From: Bacillus sp. MYb209
GTDB taxonomy: Bacteria; Bacillota; Bacilli; Bacillales; Bacillaceae_G
NCBI RefSeq assembly: GCF_002975175.1
Contig: NZ_PCNZ01000012.1
Location: 1 to 64,000, forward strand
Length of the DNA stretch: 64,000 bases
Direction of reading: 5' to 3'
Below, piece by piece: positions 50,337 through 62,064 of the stretch. Position numbers and translations under genes: made by a program. Position 1 is the first letter of the stretch. Every line of letters begins with the position of its first letter. The notes below the pieces were generated by a model, which saw only the letters and a list, made by a program, of their open reading frames with translations, did not search any database and had not been told where the DNA came from.

Positions 50337-51206
50337 ATGAAAAAAGAACGTTTATTGCACCTTCATTACATGTTGGCGGATCATTGGAAGGCGATGGAGA
50401 GACTACTATATGTTGATCCAGAACTGAAGGGAATATACACTTTTAGTCCGAAACAATTTGAATATTACGCTGGAATATCCCCGAAAAAATCTTCAGAACT
50501 AGCAAATTTCCTTCAGACTTCAAATCTAAAGCAATATGTCTCCTATTTAGAAAAAAATCGAATATTTTATATAACCATATGGGATGAGGAGTATCCACAA
50601 CTGTTGCAGGAAATACAAGATCCCCCTTTTGTTTTATACGGAAAAGGAGAGAGAGATTTTCTCAGCAAGATAAATAAATTAGCGATTGTTGGAACGAGAG
50701 AACCGTCTTTATATGGAAAGGAGAGTATGAAGTTTATTTTACAACCTTTATTTGAAAAAGAATGGCTTATTGTTAGTGGGTTTGCAAGAGGGATAGATAC
50801 AATTGCTCATGAAGTTACAGTAAGGCAGCATTGCCCGACTATTGCAATATTAGGACACGGGTTATCTTATATGTATCCAAAGGAGAATAGAGGTTTATAT
50901 GACACGTGGAAAGATTATATATTGTTATTGACAGAGTATCCGCCGCATTATGTGCCGAAAAAATGGTATTTCCCAAAAAGAAATCGAATTATTAGCGGTA
51001 TAAGTAAAGGTGTTTTAGTTGTAGAAGCGAAAATGAGAAGTGGATCCCTTATTACTGCAGACCTTGCGTTAGAACAAAATAGAGAGGTGTTTGCGCTTCC
51101 TGGACCTATATTTATAGAGAGTGCAGCGGGAACGAATCATCTAATTCAACAAGGCGCGAAGCTAGTAAGAAATGCGGAGGATATCCTTGAAGGAATTTTA
51201 AATTAA
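50337..51206 (+). CDS. dprA: DNA-processing protein DprA (Smf)
   Basis: A 289-residue protein that loads RecA on incoming single-stranded DNA during transformation. The extended Rossmann fold core is intact: IVGTREPSLYG, VSGFARGIDTIAH, and RNRIISGISKGVLVVEA with the GSLITADLALEQNREVFALPG segment. It lacks an obvious C-terminal winged helix, as in most Bacillus DprA. Between sucCD and topA, as in B. subtilis. Confidence 0.94.
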   Translation: MKKERLLHLHYMLADHWKAMERLLYVDPELKGIYTFSPKQFEYYAGISPKKSSELANFLQTSNLKQYVSYLEKNRIFYITIWDEEYPQLLQEIQDPPFVLYGKGERDFLSKINKLAIVGTREPSLYGKESMKFILQPLFEKEWLIVSGFARGIDTIAHEVTVRQHCPTIAILGHGLSYMYPKENRGLYDTWKDYILLLTEYPPHYVPKKWYFPKRNRIISGISKGVLVVEAKMRSGSLITADLALEQNREVFALPGPIFIESAAGTNHLIQQGAKLVRNAEDILEGILN

Positions 51207-51238
51207 CCATATATTTTTATGTTTTTATTAAACAATTA

Positions 51239-51268
51239 TTGACAAATGGTAGATTGTCGCTGTATGGT
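51239..51268 (+). promoter_or_regulatory. Possible promoter of topA
   Basis: Perfect -35 TTGACA (51239-51244) and a weaker -10 TATGGT (51263-51268), 18 bases apart, about 80 bases before topA. Confidence 0.45.
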
Positions 51269-51350
51269 ATATTCATTCTTGATTGACAAAAACAAGAGAA
51301 ATCAATAAGATTGATGAAGACTTGAATCCACCTCTTAAGGAGGCACTAGC

Positions 51351-53429
51351 ATGTCAGATTACCTCGTAATCGTGGAGTCGCCTTCTAAGGCGAAGACCAT
51401 TGAAAAATATTTAGGGAAAAAATACAAAGTCGTCGCGTCCATGGGACATGTCCGCGATTTACCTAAAAGCCAAATGGGGATAGAAGTAAAGAATAACTTC
51501 ACCCCGAAGTATATTACCATTCGTGGTAAGGGTCCCGTTTTAAAAGATTTAAAATCAGCGGCAAAAAAAGCAAAGAAAGTCTACCTCGCGGCCGATCCGG
51601 ATCGTGAAGGAGAAGCAATTGCTTGGCATTTAGCAAATACGTTAAATGTGGACGTTGAATCAGATTGCCGAGTTGTATTTAATGAGATTACAAAAGATGC
51701 AATAAAAGAATCATTTAAATATCCTCGTGCAATTAATATGGATTTAGTAGATGCACAACAGGCAAGGCGTATACTCGATCGTCTTGTTGGCTACAATATT
51801 AGTCCTTTATTATGGAAGAAAGTAAAAAAAGGATTAAGTGCAGGACGCGTACAATCTGTAGCAGTTCGTTTAATCATCGAACGTGAAAGAGAAATTCAAA
51901 GTTTTGAACCTGAAGAATTCTGGACAATTAAAACAGAATTTGCGAAAGGGAAAGACACATTTGAAGCAAGCTTTTACGGTGTAGATGGTGAAAAAGTTCA
52001 ATTAACGAACGAAGCACAAGTGAACGAAATAATCGAAAAGATGAAAGACAATGCGTTTTCGGTTGAAAATGTAACGCGAAAAGAGCGAAAGCGTAACCCT
52101 GCATTACCGTTTACAACATCTTCTCTACAACAAGAGGCAGCGCGTAAGTTAAATATGCGAGCAAAGAAAACAATGATGCTTGCACAGCAGCTGTATGAAG
52201 GGATAGATCTTGGAAAACAAGGGACTGTAGGTCTTATTACGTATATGAGAACTGATTCAACACGTATCTCAGAAACAGCTCAAACAGAGACTCGTGATTA
52301 CATTACTGAGGCGTTTGGTGCGGAATACATAGGAACAGAGAAGAAGAAAGAAACGAAAAAGTCGAAAGCACAAGATGCGCATGAGGCGATTCGTCCTACT
52401 TCGGTAATGAGAAAGCCAGAGGAACTAAAAAGTTTCTTAAGTCGTGATCAACTCCGTTTGTATAAACTGATTTGGGAGCGATTTGTTGCAAGTCAAATGG
52501 CATCTGCTATAATGGATACTGTTACAGCGAGACTCATTAATAACGATGTTCAGTTCCGTGCAAGTGGATCAGTTGTAAAGTTCCCAGGATTTATGAAAGT
52601 GTACGTAGAGTCGAAAGACGATGGTGCGGAAGAAAAGGATAAGATGTTGCCACCGTTAGAAGTAGGTGAAACTGTATTTTCAAAAGATATAGAACCAAAG
52701 CAACATTACACACAGCCTCCGCCGCGTTATACAGAGGCTCGTCTAGTAAGAACACTTGAAGAGCTTGGAATTGGGAGACCGTCTACTTATGTACCGACAC
52801 TTGAAACAATCCAAAAACGAGGATACGTTGCTTTAGATAATAAACGCTTCGTTCCGACTGAGCTTGGTGGAATAGTAATCGAACTTATTTTAGAGTTTTT
52901 CCCAGAAATTATTAACATTGAATTTACTGCCAATATGGAGCAAAGCCTTGATGAAGTAGAAGAAGGAAATGCAAATTGGGTGAAAATTGTTGATGATTTC
53001 TACGTAGGATTTGAACCGCGCTTAGAAAAAGCGGAAAAAGAAATGCGTGAAGTGGAAATTAAAGATGAACCAGCTGGGGAAGACTGTGAATTATGTAGTC
53101 ACCCGATGGTCTTTAAAATGGGTAAATATGGGAAGTTTATGGCTTGTTCAAATTTCCCGGAATGTCGTAATACAAAACCGATTGTAAAAGAAATCGGTGT
53201 TACTTGTCCGAAGTGTGATAAAGGGCAAATTATTGAACGTCGTAGTAATAAAAAGAAACGTCTTTTCTACGGATGCGGTACGTATCCAGAATGTGACTTT
53301 GTATCTTGGGATAAGCCAATTGGTCGTAAATGTCCGAAGTGTGAAGGTATGCTCGTAGAGAAAAAGTTGAAAAAAGGCGTGCAAGTACAATGTATTTCGT
53401 GTGATTATGAAGAAGAACAACAAATGTGA
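51351..53429 (+). CDS. topA: DNA topoisomerase I
   Basis: A 692-residue type IA topoisomerase that relaxes negative supercoils. The Toprim domain starts [22 protein letters not shown] and has the acidic DPDREGEA. The catalytic Tyr298 lies in [12 protein letters not shown]. Three C-terminal zinc ribbons with Cys pairs ([42 protein letters not shown]) bind DNA. A terminator overlaps its stop codon. Confidence 0.96.
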   Translation: MSDYLVIVESPSKAKTIEKYLGKKYKVVASMGHVRDLPKSQMGIEVKNNFTPKYITIRGKGPVLKDLKSAAKKAKKVYLAADPDREGEAIAWHLANTLNVDVESDCRVVFNEITKDAIKESFKYPRAINMDLVDAQQARRILDRLVGYNISPLLWKKVKKGLSAGRVQSVAVRLIIEREREIQSFEPEEFWTIKTEFAKGKDTFEASFYGVDGEKVQLTNEAQVNEIIEKMKDNAFSVENVTRKERKRNPALPFTTSSLQQEAARKLNMRAKKTMMLAQQLYEGIDLGKQGTVGLITYMRTDSTRISETAQTETRDYITEAFGAEYIGTEKKKETKKSKAQDAHEAIRPTSVMRKPEELKSFLSRDQLRLYKLIWERFVASQMASAIMDTVTARLINNDVQFRASGSVVKFPGFMKVYVESKDDGAEEKDKMLPPLEVGETVFSKDIEPKQHYTQPPPRYTEARLVRTLEELGIGRPSTYVPTLETIQKRGYVALDNKRFVPTELGGIVIELILEFFPEIINIEFTANMEQSLDEVEEGNANWVKIVDDFYVGFEPRLEKAEKEMREVEIKDEPAGEDCELCSHPMVFKMGKYGKFMACSNFPECRNTKPIVKEIGVTCPKCDKGQIIERRSNKKKRLFYGCGTYPECDFVSWDKPIGRKCPKCEGMLVEKKLKKGVQVQCISCDYEEEQQM

Positions 53430-53451
53430 GCGTAACTGCTCACATTTTTTT
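53422..53451 (+). terminator. Terminator of topA
   Basis: Stem AAATGTGAGC/GCTCACATTT, overlapping the topA TGA, followed by TTTT. Confidence 0.88.
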
Positions 53452-53477
53452 CGGGAAGAAAAGGAAAGGTGATATAT

Positions 53478-54782
53478 ATGACAACACAAGTAGTAAACGT
53501 CATTGGCGCAGGTCTTGCAGGAAGCGAAGCAGCTTACCAAATTGCAAAGCGTGGTGTCCAAGTAAAATTATATGAAATGAGACCAGTAAGGCAAACACCA
53601 GCTCATCATACAGATAAATTTGCTGAATTAGTATGTAGTAACTCACTTCGCGCAAACACATTAACAAATGCTGTTGGTGTTATTAAAGAAGAAATGCGCC
53701 TAATGGATTCTGTCATTATTCGTGCAGCTGATGAGTGCTCTGTACCAGCAGGAGGTGCTTTAGCTGTAGACCGTCATGAATTCGCGGCGAAAGTGACTGA
53801 ATATGTGAAAAATCATCCGAACGTAACTGTAATGAATGAGGAAATCACTGAAATTCCAGAGGGACCAACTGTTATTGCGACAGGTCCACTTACGTCTCCA
53901 GATCTTTCTGCACAATTAAAAAAGCTAACAGGTGAAGATTATTTTTATTTCTATGATGCTGCAGCGCCAATCGTTGAGAAAGACAGCATTGACATGAATA
54001 AAGTATATTTAAAATCTCGTTATGATAAAGGTGAAGCGGCATATTTAAACTGTCCAATGACAGAAGAAGAGTTTGATCGTTTTTATGAGGCTTTAATTGC
54101 TGCTGAGACAGTGCCTTTAAAAGAATTTGAAAAAGAAATTTTCTTTGAAGGTTGTATGCCAGTAGAAGTTATGGCAAGTAGAGGGAGACAGACGTTAGTA
54201 TTTGGACCGATGAAGCCTGTTGGGTTAGAAGATCCGAAAACAGGGAAAACACCGTATGCGGTAGTTCAGTTACGTCAAGATGATGCAGCAGGAACATTAT
54301 ACAATATTGTAGGCTTCCAAACACATTTAAAGTGGGGGCCACAAAAAGAAGTGTTACAGCTAATTCCAGGACTAGAAAACGCAGAGATTGTACGTTATGG
54401 TGTAATGCATCGTAATACGTTTATTAATTCGCCTAATTTGCTTCGTCCAACATATCAATATAAACAACGTGATGATTTATTCTTCGCTGGTCAAATGACT
54501 GGGGTAGAGGGTTATGTTGAATCAGCAGCATCAGGGTTATTAGCGGGTATTAACGCTGCTCGACTTGTACAAGGTGAAGAGCCAGTTGTATTACCACCTG
54601 TAACTGCAATGGGAAGTATGGCAAATTATATTACTGCGACAAATGCAAAAAACTTCCAGCCGATGAATGCAAACTTCGGATTATTTACACCGTTAGAGAA
54701 GAAAATTAAAAAGAAACAAGAGCGAAATGAAGCATATGCCACACGCGCTTTGGAAACAATTCAAAATTTTGTAAATATTTAA
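53478..54782 (+). CDS. trmFO: tRNA m5U54 methyltransferase TrmFO (Gid)
   Basis: A 434-residue folate- and FAD-dependent enzyme that methylates U54 in tRNA T-loops. The FAD-binding motif [17 protein letters not shown] follows the start [19 protein letters not shown] and the catalytic Cys segment NCPMTEEEF are conserved. ATG 53478 is chosen because AAAGGTG lies just before; ATG 53469 lies too close to it. In B. subtilis it starts the codV-clpQY-codY group. Confidence 0.95.
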   Translation: MTTQVVNVIGAGLAGSEAAYQIAKRGVQVKLYEMRPVRQTPAHHTDKFAELVCSNSLRANTLTNAVGVIKEEMRLMDSVIIRAADECSVPAGGALAVDRHEFAAKVTEYVKNHPNVTVMNEEITEIPEGPTVIATGPLTSPDLSAQLKKLTGEDYFYFYDAAAPIVEKDSIDMNKVYLKSRYDKGEAAYLNCPMTEEEFDRFYEALIAAETVPLKEFEKEIFFEGCMPVEVMASRGRQTLVFGPMKPVGLEDPKTGKTPYAVVQLRQDDAAGTLYNIVGFQTHLKWGPQKEVLQLIPGLENAEIVRYGVMHRNTFINSPNLLRPTYQYKQRDDLFFAGQMTGVEGYVESAASGLLAGINAARLVQGEEPVVLPPVTAMGSMANYITATNAKNFQPMNANFGLFTPLEKKIKKKQERNEAYATRALETIQNFVNI

Positions 54783-54794
54783 TTAAATTTCTTG

Positions 54795-54832
54795 CAAAGG
54801 CTACTAAGTTGTGATACGATTTAGTAGCCTTT
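54795..54832 (+). terminator. Terminator after trmFO
   Basis: AAAGGCTACTAA pairs with TTAGTAGCCTTT around a loop of about 13 bases, followed by ATT. Confidence 0.75.
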
Positions 54833-54847
54833 ATTGAGGTGGGTTAT

Positions 54848-55753
54848 ATGGGTGTGAATGTGAAGAAATTGTTACAATTATTCGTTGGATATTTACAAAT
54901 TGAAAGAAATTATTCAAAATATACAATTGCAAGTTATCAAAATGATTTAGAACATTTTGTGCAATTTATGGAGCGAGAAGGAATATCCTCTTTTTTAGAT
55001 GTTACATACGCGGATGTTCGTTTATACTTGACGACGTTGCACGATGAAAAGTTAGCCCGTAAATCTGTCGCAAGGAAAGTATCAAGCTTACGAAGTTTAT
55101 ATCGTTTTTTGATGCGTGAAGGTTATCAAAAAGATAATCCGTTTGCACTTGCGTCACTCCCCAAGAAAGAATTGTCAATCCCAAAGTTTTTATATGCTGA
55201 AGAGTTAGAGGAATTGTTTGAAGTTTCTGATACGGAGACGCCATTAGGTCAAAGGAATCAAGCTTTATTAGAGTTGATGTATGCAACTGGGATTCGTGTA
55301 AGCGAATGCGTTAATTTGAAACTTACCGACATTGACTTTGCAGTGGGAACAATTTTAGTGATGGGAAAAGGGAAAAAACAAAGATATATTCCGTTCGGAA
55401 GCTATGCACAAGATGCTTTAATTACTTATATAGAGAACGGGAGAAAACAGTTAGCTCAAAAGACTGAAGAACAATCTCATATGGTATTTTTAAATGCGAA
55501 AGGTAAGCCGTTAACAGATCAGGGTGTACGGTATGTTTTGAACGAACTCATTAAGAAAGCTTCACTTACAATGCGGATAAGTCCCCATATGTTAAGGCAT
55601 ACATTTGCTACACATATGTTGGATGAAGGAGCGGATTTACGTACTGTGCAGGAGCTACTAGGTCATGAGAATTTGTCGACGACACAAATTTATACGCATG
55701 TCTCTAAAGAAAGATTGCGTTCTGTGTACATGAAGCATCACCCGCGGGCATAA
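54848..55753 (+). CDS. xerC: Tyrosine recombinase XerC (CodV)
   Basis: A 301-residue recombinase that resolves chromosome dimers with XerD. The core-binding SAM-like domain is about 5-90. The catalytic residues are Arg in TGIRVSE, Lys in GKGKKQR, His and Arg in SPHMLRHTFA, His in LLGHENLSTTQ and the nucleophile Tyr in IYTHV. The ATG at 54848, 6 bases past GAGGTG, is chosen; a GTG at 54839 falls within that site. Confidence 0.94.
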   Translation: MGVNVKKLLQLFVGYLQIERNYSKYTIASYQNDLEHFVQFMEREGISSFLDVTYADVRLYLTTLHDEKLARKSVARKVSSLRSLYRFLMREGYQKDNPFALASLPKKELSIPKFLYAEELEELFEVSDTETPLGQRNQALLELMYATGIRVSECVNLKLTDIDFAVGTILVMGKGKKQRYIPFGSYAQDALITYIENGRKQLAQKTEEQSHMVFLNAKGKPLTDQGVRYVLNELIKKASLTMRISPHMLRHTFATHMLDEGADLRTVQELLGHENLSTTQIYTHVSKERLRSVYMKHHPRA

Positions 55754-55795
55754 ATTGCTTTTAAAGCTATAAAAACATATAAAGGAGTTTTTTCT

Positions 55796-56338
55796 ATGGG
55801 AAATTTCCACGCTACAACGATATTTGCAGTTCATCATAATGGAGAATGTGCAATGGCTGGAGATGGTCAGGTAACGATGGGGAATGCTGTTGTAATGAAA
55901 CATACAGCTCGCAAAGTTCGCAAACTTTTCCAAGGGAAAGTTTTAGCTGGTTTTGCAGGCTCAGTTGCTGATGCATTTACTCTTTTTGAAATGTTTGAAG
56001 GAAAATTAGAAGAGTATAATGGCAACTTGCAGCGCGCTGCAGTTGAGATGGCGAAACAATGGCGTGGTGATAAAATGCTACGTCAGCTAGAAGCAATGCT
56101 CATTGTCATGGATAAAACAACGATGCTCCTTGTTTCAGGTACAGGAGAAGTAATTGAACCAGATGATGGTATTTTAGCAATTGGTTCAGGTGGACATTAT
56201 GCACTTGCTGCTGGTCGTGCTTTAAAGCAACATGCAAGTGAACATTTAACAGCGAAACAAATTGCGAAGGCCAGTTTAGAAATTGCAGGCGATATTTGTG
56301 TTTATACGAACCACAACATAATTGTTGAAGAATTGTAG
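55796..56338 (+). CDS. hslV: ATP-dependent protease subunit HslV (ClpQ/CodW)
   Basis: A 180-residue proteasome-like peptidase that assembles with HslU. The sequence starts [30 protein letters not shown]. The TT-I motif that begins mature E. coli HslV is at Thr7, after a six-residue extension. B. subtilis has Ser next to Met here; this protein has Gly2. AAAGGAG lies 8 bases before ATG 55796 and no other start fits. It lies 43 bases after xerC and overlaps nothing. Confidence 0.94.
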
Positions 56339-56360
56339 AATCGTAAGGGAGGCATTTTAT

Positions 56361-57752
56361 ATGCATTTACATTTTACTCCGCGTCAAATTGTGGAAAAAT
56401 TAGATCAATACATCATCGGTCAAAAAGATGCAAAGAAAGCGGTTGCTGTAGCTCTACGAAATCGATACCGTCGCAGTAAATTAGTTGAAAATTTACGTGA
56501 TGAAATTGCACCTAAAAACATTTTAATGATTGGACCGACAGGTGTTGGTAAAACAGAGGTAGCACGGCGAATGGCGAAACTCGTTGGAGCACCTTTTATT
56601 AAAGTTGAAGCGACGAAATTTACAGAAGTTGGATATGTGGGTCGAGATGTAGAGTCGATGGTCCGCGACCTTGTTGAAACGTCCGTTCGTATCGTAAAAG
56701 AGGAAATGGTAGTTAAAGTTCAAGATAAAGCAGAAGAGCAAGCGAATCAACGTCTTGTTGAAATTTTAGTGCCGAGTCCGGAGAAACAATCTGGATTTAA
56801 AAACCCATTAGAAATGCTTTTTGGTGGTACTCAAAATTCAAACCAAACATCTGATGCACAGGAAGATGATGAAATCGAAAAGAAACGTCAAGATGTGGAA
56901 AGAAAGCTTGCCGCAGGCCTTCTTGAAGATGAAGTGGTATCGATCGAAGTGACGGAACAACAGTCTTCTATGTTTGATATGTTGCAAGGAACTGGCATGG
57001 AGCAAATGGGAATGAATTTCCAAGATGCACTAGGAAGTATCATGCCGAAAAAAACGAAAAAACGTAAACTTTCTGTAAAAGAAGCAAGAAAACTCTTGAC
57101 AAATGAAGAGGCACAGCGCTTAATTGATATGGATGAAGTTACACAAGAGGCTGTTTATCGTGCTGAACAGCTCGGGATTATTTTTATCGATGAAATTGAC
57201 AAAATTGCTGGTAAGCAGTCGAATAGCGTAGATGTATCGCGTGAAGGTGTGCAACGTGACATTTTACCGATTGTAGAAGGATCGAATGTTGCAACAAAAT
57301 ATGGATCAGTAAAAACAGATTATATTTTATTTGTTGCAGCTGGAGCGTTCCATATGTCTAAACCGTCGGATTTAATTCCGGAATTGCAAGGGAGATTTCC
57401 GATTCGAGTAGAATTAACAAAATTATCGGCGGATGATTTTGTTAAAATATTAATCGAGCCTGACAATGCGCTAATTAAACAGTACATGGCGTTATTAGCG
57501 ACTGAAGGTATAGAAATTGAATTTTCAGACGAAGCTATTCGTAAGATTGCTGAGATTGCTTATCAAGTTAATCAGGATACAGATAATATTGGAGCGAGAA
57601 GACTTCATACTATTATGGAGAAGCTCCTTGAAGATTTATCGTTTGAGGCATCTGAAATTACGTTAGAGAAAATAACGATAACACCTCAATATGTTGAGGA
57701 AAAATTAGCGACAATAGCTAAAAATAAAGATGTGAGCCAGTTTATTTTGTAA
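56361..57752 (+). CDS. hslU: ATP-dependent protease ATPase HslU (ClpY)
   Basis: A 463-residue AAA+ unfoldase. Walker [14 protein letters not shown], the I domain (about 110-240), Walker [11 protein letters not shown] and the sensor region [23 protein letters not shown] are all present. The C-terminal tail (KDVSQFIL) inserts into HslV. ATG 56361 follows GGGAGG and gives [14 protein letters not shown]. It pairs with hslV 22 bases upstream. Confidence 0.95.
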   Translation: MHLHFTPRQIVEKLDQYIIGQKDAKKAVAVALRNRYRRSKLVENLRDEIAPKNILMIGPTGVGKTEVARRMAKLVGAPFIKVEATKFTEVGYVGRDVESMVRDLVETSVRIVKEEMVVKVQDKAEEQANQRLVEILVPSPEKQSGFKNPLEMLFGGTQNSNQTSDAQEDDEIEKKRQDVERKLAAGLLEDEVVSIEVTEQQSSMFDMLQGTGMEQMGMNFQDALGSIMPKKTKKRKLSVKEARKLLTNEEAQRLIDMDEVTQEAVYRAEQLGIIFIDEIDKIAGKQSNSVDVSREGVQRDILPIVEGSNVATKYGSVKTDYILFVAAGAFHMSKPSDLIPELQGRFPIRVELTKLSADDFVKILIEPDNALIKQYMALLATEGIEIEFSDEAIRKIAEIAYQVNQDTDNIGARRLHTIMEKLLEDLSFEASEITLEKITITPQYVEEKLATIAKNKDVSQFIL

Positions 57753-57829
57753 TAGTGTCATCAGGTGACTCGCCCTAGTTTCCAAGTGATGAAAAAATAT
57801 GTAAGTAACATGTAGGAGGAAATTTTGAA

Positions 57830-58609
57830 ATGGAATTATTAGCAAAAACGAGAAAATTAAATGCGTTATTACAGAGCGCAGCAGGAAAGCCTGTAAACTT
57901 TAGAGAGATGTCTGATACAATGTGTGAAGTAATTGAAGCGAACGTGTTCGTTTTAAGTCGTCGCGGTAAATTATTAGGATATGCGATTCACCAACAAATC
58001 GAGAATGAACGTATGAAGCATATGCTTGCAGAGCGTCAATTCCCAGAAGAGTATACGCAAAGCTTATTCAATGTTACAGAAACATCTTCAAATTTAGGTG
58101 TGGATAGTGACTACACAGCATTCCCAGTAGAAAATAGAGAATTATTCGGTCAAGGTTTAACTACAATCGTACCAATCGTTGGTGGCGGTGAGCGTCTAGG
58201 TACACTAGTCTTAGCTCGTCTTGGTCAAGAGTTCTTAGACGATGATTTAATTCTTGCTGAATACAGCTCAACTGTTGTAGGTATGGAAATCTTACGTGAA
58301 AAAGCAGAAGAAATCGAAGAGGAAGCGCGTAGTAAAGCTGTTGTTCAAATGGCGATTAGCTCATTATCTTACAGTGAGTTAGAAGCAATCGAGCATATCT
58401 TCGAAGAATTAAATGGAACAGAAGGTTTACTTGTTGCAAGTAAAATTGCTGATCGCGTAGGAATTACTCGTTCTGTAATCGTAAATGCACTACGTAAATT
58501 AGAAAGTGCTGGTGTTATTGAGTCTCGCTCTTTAGGTATGAAAGGAACATACATTAAAGTGCTAAACGACAAGTTTCTACAGGAACTTGCTAAATTAAAA
58601 ACAAACTAA
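57830..58609 (+). CDS. codY: GTP- and branched-chain-amino-acid-sensing repressor CodY
   Basis: A 259-residue global regulator. The N-terminal GAF domain (about 1-155) binds isoleucine, leucine and valine. The C-terminal winged helix holds the DNA-reading helix [33 protein letters not shown] (about 202-235). The start [15 protein letters not shown] is exact for Bacillus CodY. In the B. cereus group it also affects virulence. A perfect terminator follows the gene. Confidence 0.97.
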   Translation: MELLAKTRKLNALLQSAAGKPVNFREMSDTMCEVIEANVFVLSRRGKLLGYAIHQQIENERMKHMLAERQFPEEYTQSLFNVTETSSNLGVDSDYTAFPVENRELFGQGLTTIVPIVGGGERLGTLVLARLGQEFLDDDLILAEYSSTVVGMEILREKAEEIEEEARSKAVVQMAISSLSYSELEAIEHIFEELNGTEGLLVASKIADRVGITRSVIVNALRKLESAGVIESRSLGMKGTYIKVLNDKFLQELAKLKTN

Positions 58610-58615
58610 TTTATA

Positions 58616-58647
58616 AAAAAACTCTCCTCGGTTGAGGAGAGTTTTTT
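58616..58647 (+). terminator. Terminator after codY
   Basis: Stem AACTCTCCTC/GAGGAGAGTT with a 4-base loop, followed by TTTT. Confidence 0.92.
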
Positions 58648-58711
58648 GCTTTTTAAGAGAAAAAATGCTTGCGTAAGGCGGCATGACAACGTTCATTAGA
58701 AAACTATTAAT

Positions 58712-58748
58712 TAACCTTCAATTCCTTGCTTAAAGGAATTGAAGGTTA
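58712..58748. repeat. Perfect 16-bp inverted repeat between codY and rpsB
   Basis: Arms 58712-58727 and 58733-58748 (TAACCTTCAATTCCTT and its complement) have loop GCTTA. There is no T run on either side, so it is not a standard terminator. It could be an old insertion or rearrangement mark or a protein site. Confidence 0.7.
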
Positions 58749-58805
58749 GTAATACTAGAATTTGAGCGTGAAAAAAGAAAGTTTTACATTCTTCGCATTT
58801 TCGAC

Positions 58806-58834
58806 TTGATTGTAATATTTCAGTATGGTATAGT
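58806..58834 (+). promoter_or_regulatory. Promoter of rpsB-tsf
   Basis: TTGATT (58806-58811) and an extended -10 TGG-TATAGT (TATAGT 58829-58834), 17 bases apart, about 124 bases before rpsB. Confidence 0.75.
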
Positions 58835-58840
58835 AAGCAG

Positions 58841-58952
58841 TGGTGTCAGTACAAAGTACACACGTTTACTGATTTAAGTGTTGGTGCTACGTTCGTAGTT
58901 TCGCTTAGAGATGAAGTAAACGGAGGATATCAAAAACCATTTAGGAGGAACT
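58841..58952 (+). ncRNA. rpsB leader, candidate S2-responsive RNA
   Basis: The transcript starts with more than 100 untranslated bases. CGTTTACT (58863-58870) can pair with AGTAAACG (58915-58922), enclosing the hairpin CTAC-GTTC-GTAG (58887-58898). The GGAGG of a possible early ribosome site is just past the closing stem. Such structured leaders before rpsB are known to respond to S2. I have no comparative data here. Confidence 0.45.
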
Positions 58953-58954
58953 AA

Positions 58955-59659
<705 letters not shown>

Positions 59660-59668
59660 CAAATTTGG

Positions 59669-59706
59669 AAAGGTGATAAGGGGTTCGGCCTTTTATCACC
59701 TTTTTT
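59669..59706 (+). terminator. Terminator or attenuator between rpsB and tsf
   Basis: AAAGGTGATAA pairs with TTATCACCTTT, followed by TTTTT. Its place between two genes that need balanced expression suggests partial read-through. Confidence 0.85.
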
Positions 59707-59741
59707 AAGGTATAAATACATATTTTAGGAGGATGAAAAAC

Positions 59742-60629
59742 ATGGCAATCACTGCACAAATGGTAAAAGAACTTCGTGAAAAAACTGGCGCAGGTATGAT
59801 GGACTGCAAAAAAGCTTTAACAGAAACTAATGGCGACATGGAGAAAGCAATTGACTTCTTACGTGAAAAAGGTATTGCGAAAGCTGCTAAAAAAGCAGAC
59901 CGCATCGCTGCTGAAGGTTTAACTTTCATCGAAACAAACGGTAACGAAGGTTTAATCTTAGAATTAAACTCTGAAACTGATTTCGTTGCGAAAAACGAAG
60001 GTTTCCAAGCATTAATTAAAGAACTAGCTGCTCACTTATTAGCTAACAAACCTGCTAACGTTGAAGAAGCTATGGCTCAAACAATTGCTAACGGCAAAAC
60101 AGTAGAAGAGCACATCAATGAAGCAATCGCTAAAATTGGTGAAAAACTTACACTTCGTCGTTTCGAAATCGTATCAAAAACTGATGCAGATGTATTCGGC
60201 GCTTACCTACACATGGGTGGACGTATTGGTGTATTAACAGTTCTTGAAGGTTCTACTGATGAAGCAGCTGCTAAAGATGTAGCAATGCACATTGCAGCAG
60301 TTAATCCTAAATACATCGACCGCGATGCTGTAACAGCTGAAGAAGTTGAGCATGAGCGTCAAGTATTAACACAACAAGCTTTAAACGAAGGCAAGCCTGA
60401 AAAAATCGTTGCGAAAATGGTAGAAGGTCGTCTTGGCAAATTCTTTGAAGAGATTTGCTTACTTGACCAAACATTCGTTAAGAATCCTGACATGAAAGTT
60501 CGTCAATTCGTTGAGTCTAAAGGCGGAACATTAAAAGGATTCGTTCGCTACGCTGTTGGTGAAGGTATCGAAAAACGCGAAGACAACTTTGCTGAAGAAG
60601 TAATGAACCAAGTAAAAGGTAACAACTAA
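59742..60629 (+). CDS. tsf: Elongation factor Ts
   Basis: A 295-residue nucleotide exchange factor for EF-Tu. The N-terminal UBA-like domain has [19 protein letters not shown], and [10 protein letters not shown] lies in the core that displaces GDP. ATG 59742 follows TAGGAGGATG; the ATG at 59733 lies within that site and is rejected. A strong terminator follows. Confidence 0.96.
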   Translation: MAITAQMVKELREKTGAGMMDCKKALTETNGDMEKAIDFLREKGIAKAAKKADRIAAEGLTFIETNGNEGLILELNSETDFVAKNEGFQALIKELAAHLLANKPANVEEAMAQTIANGKTVEEHINEAIAKIGEKLTLRRFEIVSKTDADVFGAYLHMGGRIGVLTVLEGSTDEAAAKDVAMHIAAVNPKYIDRDAVTAEEVEHERQVLTQQALNEGKPEKIVAKMVEGRLGKFFEEICLLDQTFVKNPDMKVRQFVESKGGTLKGFVRYAVGEGIEKREDNFAEEVMNQVKGNN

Positions 60630-60637
60630 TACAGATT

Positions 60638-60664
60638 AGGGAACACATTGTGTTCCCTTTTTTA
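60638..60664 (+). terminator. Terminator after tsf
   Basis: Stem AGGGAACA/TGTTCCCT followed by T5. Confidence 0.9.
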
Positions 60665-60695
60665 AAATAAAGATGTAAGCAATTGGAGGTTCATT

Positions 60696-61418
60696 ATGAG
60701 TAAACCGAAATATAATCGTGTCGTTTTAAAGCTGAGCGGAGAAGCTTTAGCTGGCGAGCAAGGATTTGGAATTAACCCAGCTGTTATTAAGTCAGTTGCG
60801 GAACAAGTGAAAGAAATTGCAGAACTTGATGTAGAGGTTGCTGTTGTTGTTGGTGGCGGTAACATTTGGCGTGGGAAAATTGGAAGCGAAATGGGCATGG
60901 ATCGTGCAGGAGCAGATTACATGGGCATGTTGGCAACAGTTATGAATTCATTAGCTCTTCAAGATAGCTTAGAGAATATTGGAATTCAAACTCGCGTACA
61001 AACTTCAATTGAGATGCGTCAAGTGGCAGAGCCTTACATTCGTCGTAAAGCAATTCGTCACTTAGAGAAAAAACGTGTTGTTATCTTTGCTGCAGGTACT
61101 GGTAACCCATACTTCTCTACAGATACGACAGCAGCATTACGTGCAGCTGAAATCGAAGCGGACGTTATTTTAATGGCGAAAAATAATGTGGATGGCGTAT
61201 ATAGTGCAGATCCATCTATTGACCCAACAGCTACGAAATACGAAACACTTACTTACTTAGATGTATTAAAAGCAGGTTTAGGTGTAATGGATTCTACAGC
61301 TTCTTCTTTATGTATGGATAATGATATTCCATTAATTGTATTCTCGGTTATGGAAAAAGGTAATATTAAACGTGCCGTTTTAGGCGAAAATATTGGAACA
61401 GTTGTAAGGGGGAAATAA
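60696..61418 (+). CDS. pyrH: UMP kinase
   Basis: A 240-residue hexameric enzyme that converts UMP to UDP. The family start [15 protein letters not shown] (the Lys-x-Ser-Gly nucleotide loop), [11 protein letters not shown], and the C-terminal [18 protein letters not shown] match bacterial PyrH. It lies 3 bases before frr, and translational coupling is likely. Confidence 0.96.
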   Translation: MSKPKYNRVVLKLSGEALAGEQGFGINPAVIKSVAEQVKEIAELDVEVAVVVGGGNIWRGKIGSEMGMDRAGADYMGMLATVMNSLALQDSLENIGIQTRVQTSIEMRQVAEPYIRRKAIRHLEKKRVVIFAAGTGNPYFSTDTTAALRAAEIEADVILMAKNNVDGVYSADPSIDPTATKYETLTYLDVLKAGLGVMDSTASSLCMDNDIPLIVFSVMEKGNIKRAVLGENIGTVVRGK

Positions 61419-61421
61419 ATT

Positions 61422-61979
61422 ATGGGACAACAAGTATTGAAGTCTTCAAATGAAAAAATGGAAAAAGCAGTTGCTGCTTATTCTCGTGAATTAGCAACAG
61501 TTCGCGCTGGTCGCGCAAGCTCGTCTGTATTGGATAAGGTACAAGTTGATTACTATGGTGCACCAACACCAGTTGTGCAATTAGCGAACATTACAGTTCC
61601 AGAAGCACGTTTGCTTGTAATTCAACCTTATGATAAAACTTCTATCGGTGATATTGAAAAAGCAATTTTAAAAGCAGATTTAGGCTTAAACCCTTCTAAT
61701 GATGGAACTGTAATTCGTATTGCATTCCCTGCATTAACAGAAGAGCGTCGTCGTGATCTTGTAAAAGTTGTGAAAAAATATGCTGAGGAAGCAAAAGTTG
61801 CTGTTCGTAACGTACGTCGTGACGGTAATGATGACCTTAAGAAGCTTGAAAAAGCTGGCGACATTACAGAAGATGATTTAAGAGGATATACTGAAGATAT
61901 CCAAAAAGAAACTGATAAATATATTGCAAAAGTTGACGAAATCGCAAAAAACAAAGAAAAAGAAATTATGGAAGTGTAA
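61422..61979 (+). CDS. frr: Ribosome recycling factor
   Basis: A 185-residue L-shaped protein that splits post-termination ribosomes with [36 protein letters not shown] and the C-terminal helix KEKEIMEV are typical. A terminator follows at 62001. Confidence 0.96.
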   Translation: MGQQVLKSSNEKMEKAVAAYSRELATVRAGRASSSVLDKVQVDYYGAPTPVVQLANITVPEARLLVIQPYDKTSIGDIEKAILKADLGLNPSNDGTVIRIAFPALTEERRRDLVKVVKKYAEEAKVAVRNVRRDGNDDLKKLEKAGDITEDDLRGYTEDIQKETDKYIAKVDEIAKNKEKEIMEV

Positions 61980-62000
61980 TAGCGATAATTTCGCAAATAT

Positions 62001-62027
62001 GACCCTCTTCTTAAGGGGGTCTTTTTA
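62001..62027 (+). terminator. Terminator after frr
   Basis: GACCC-T-CTT pairs with AAG-G-GGGTC, followed by TTTTT. Confidence 0.82.
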
Positions 62028-62064
62028 CACTTTTAGGCATACGTCTGCTTGTTGGAGGGTATGA

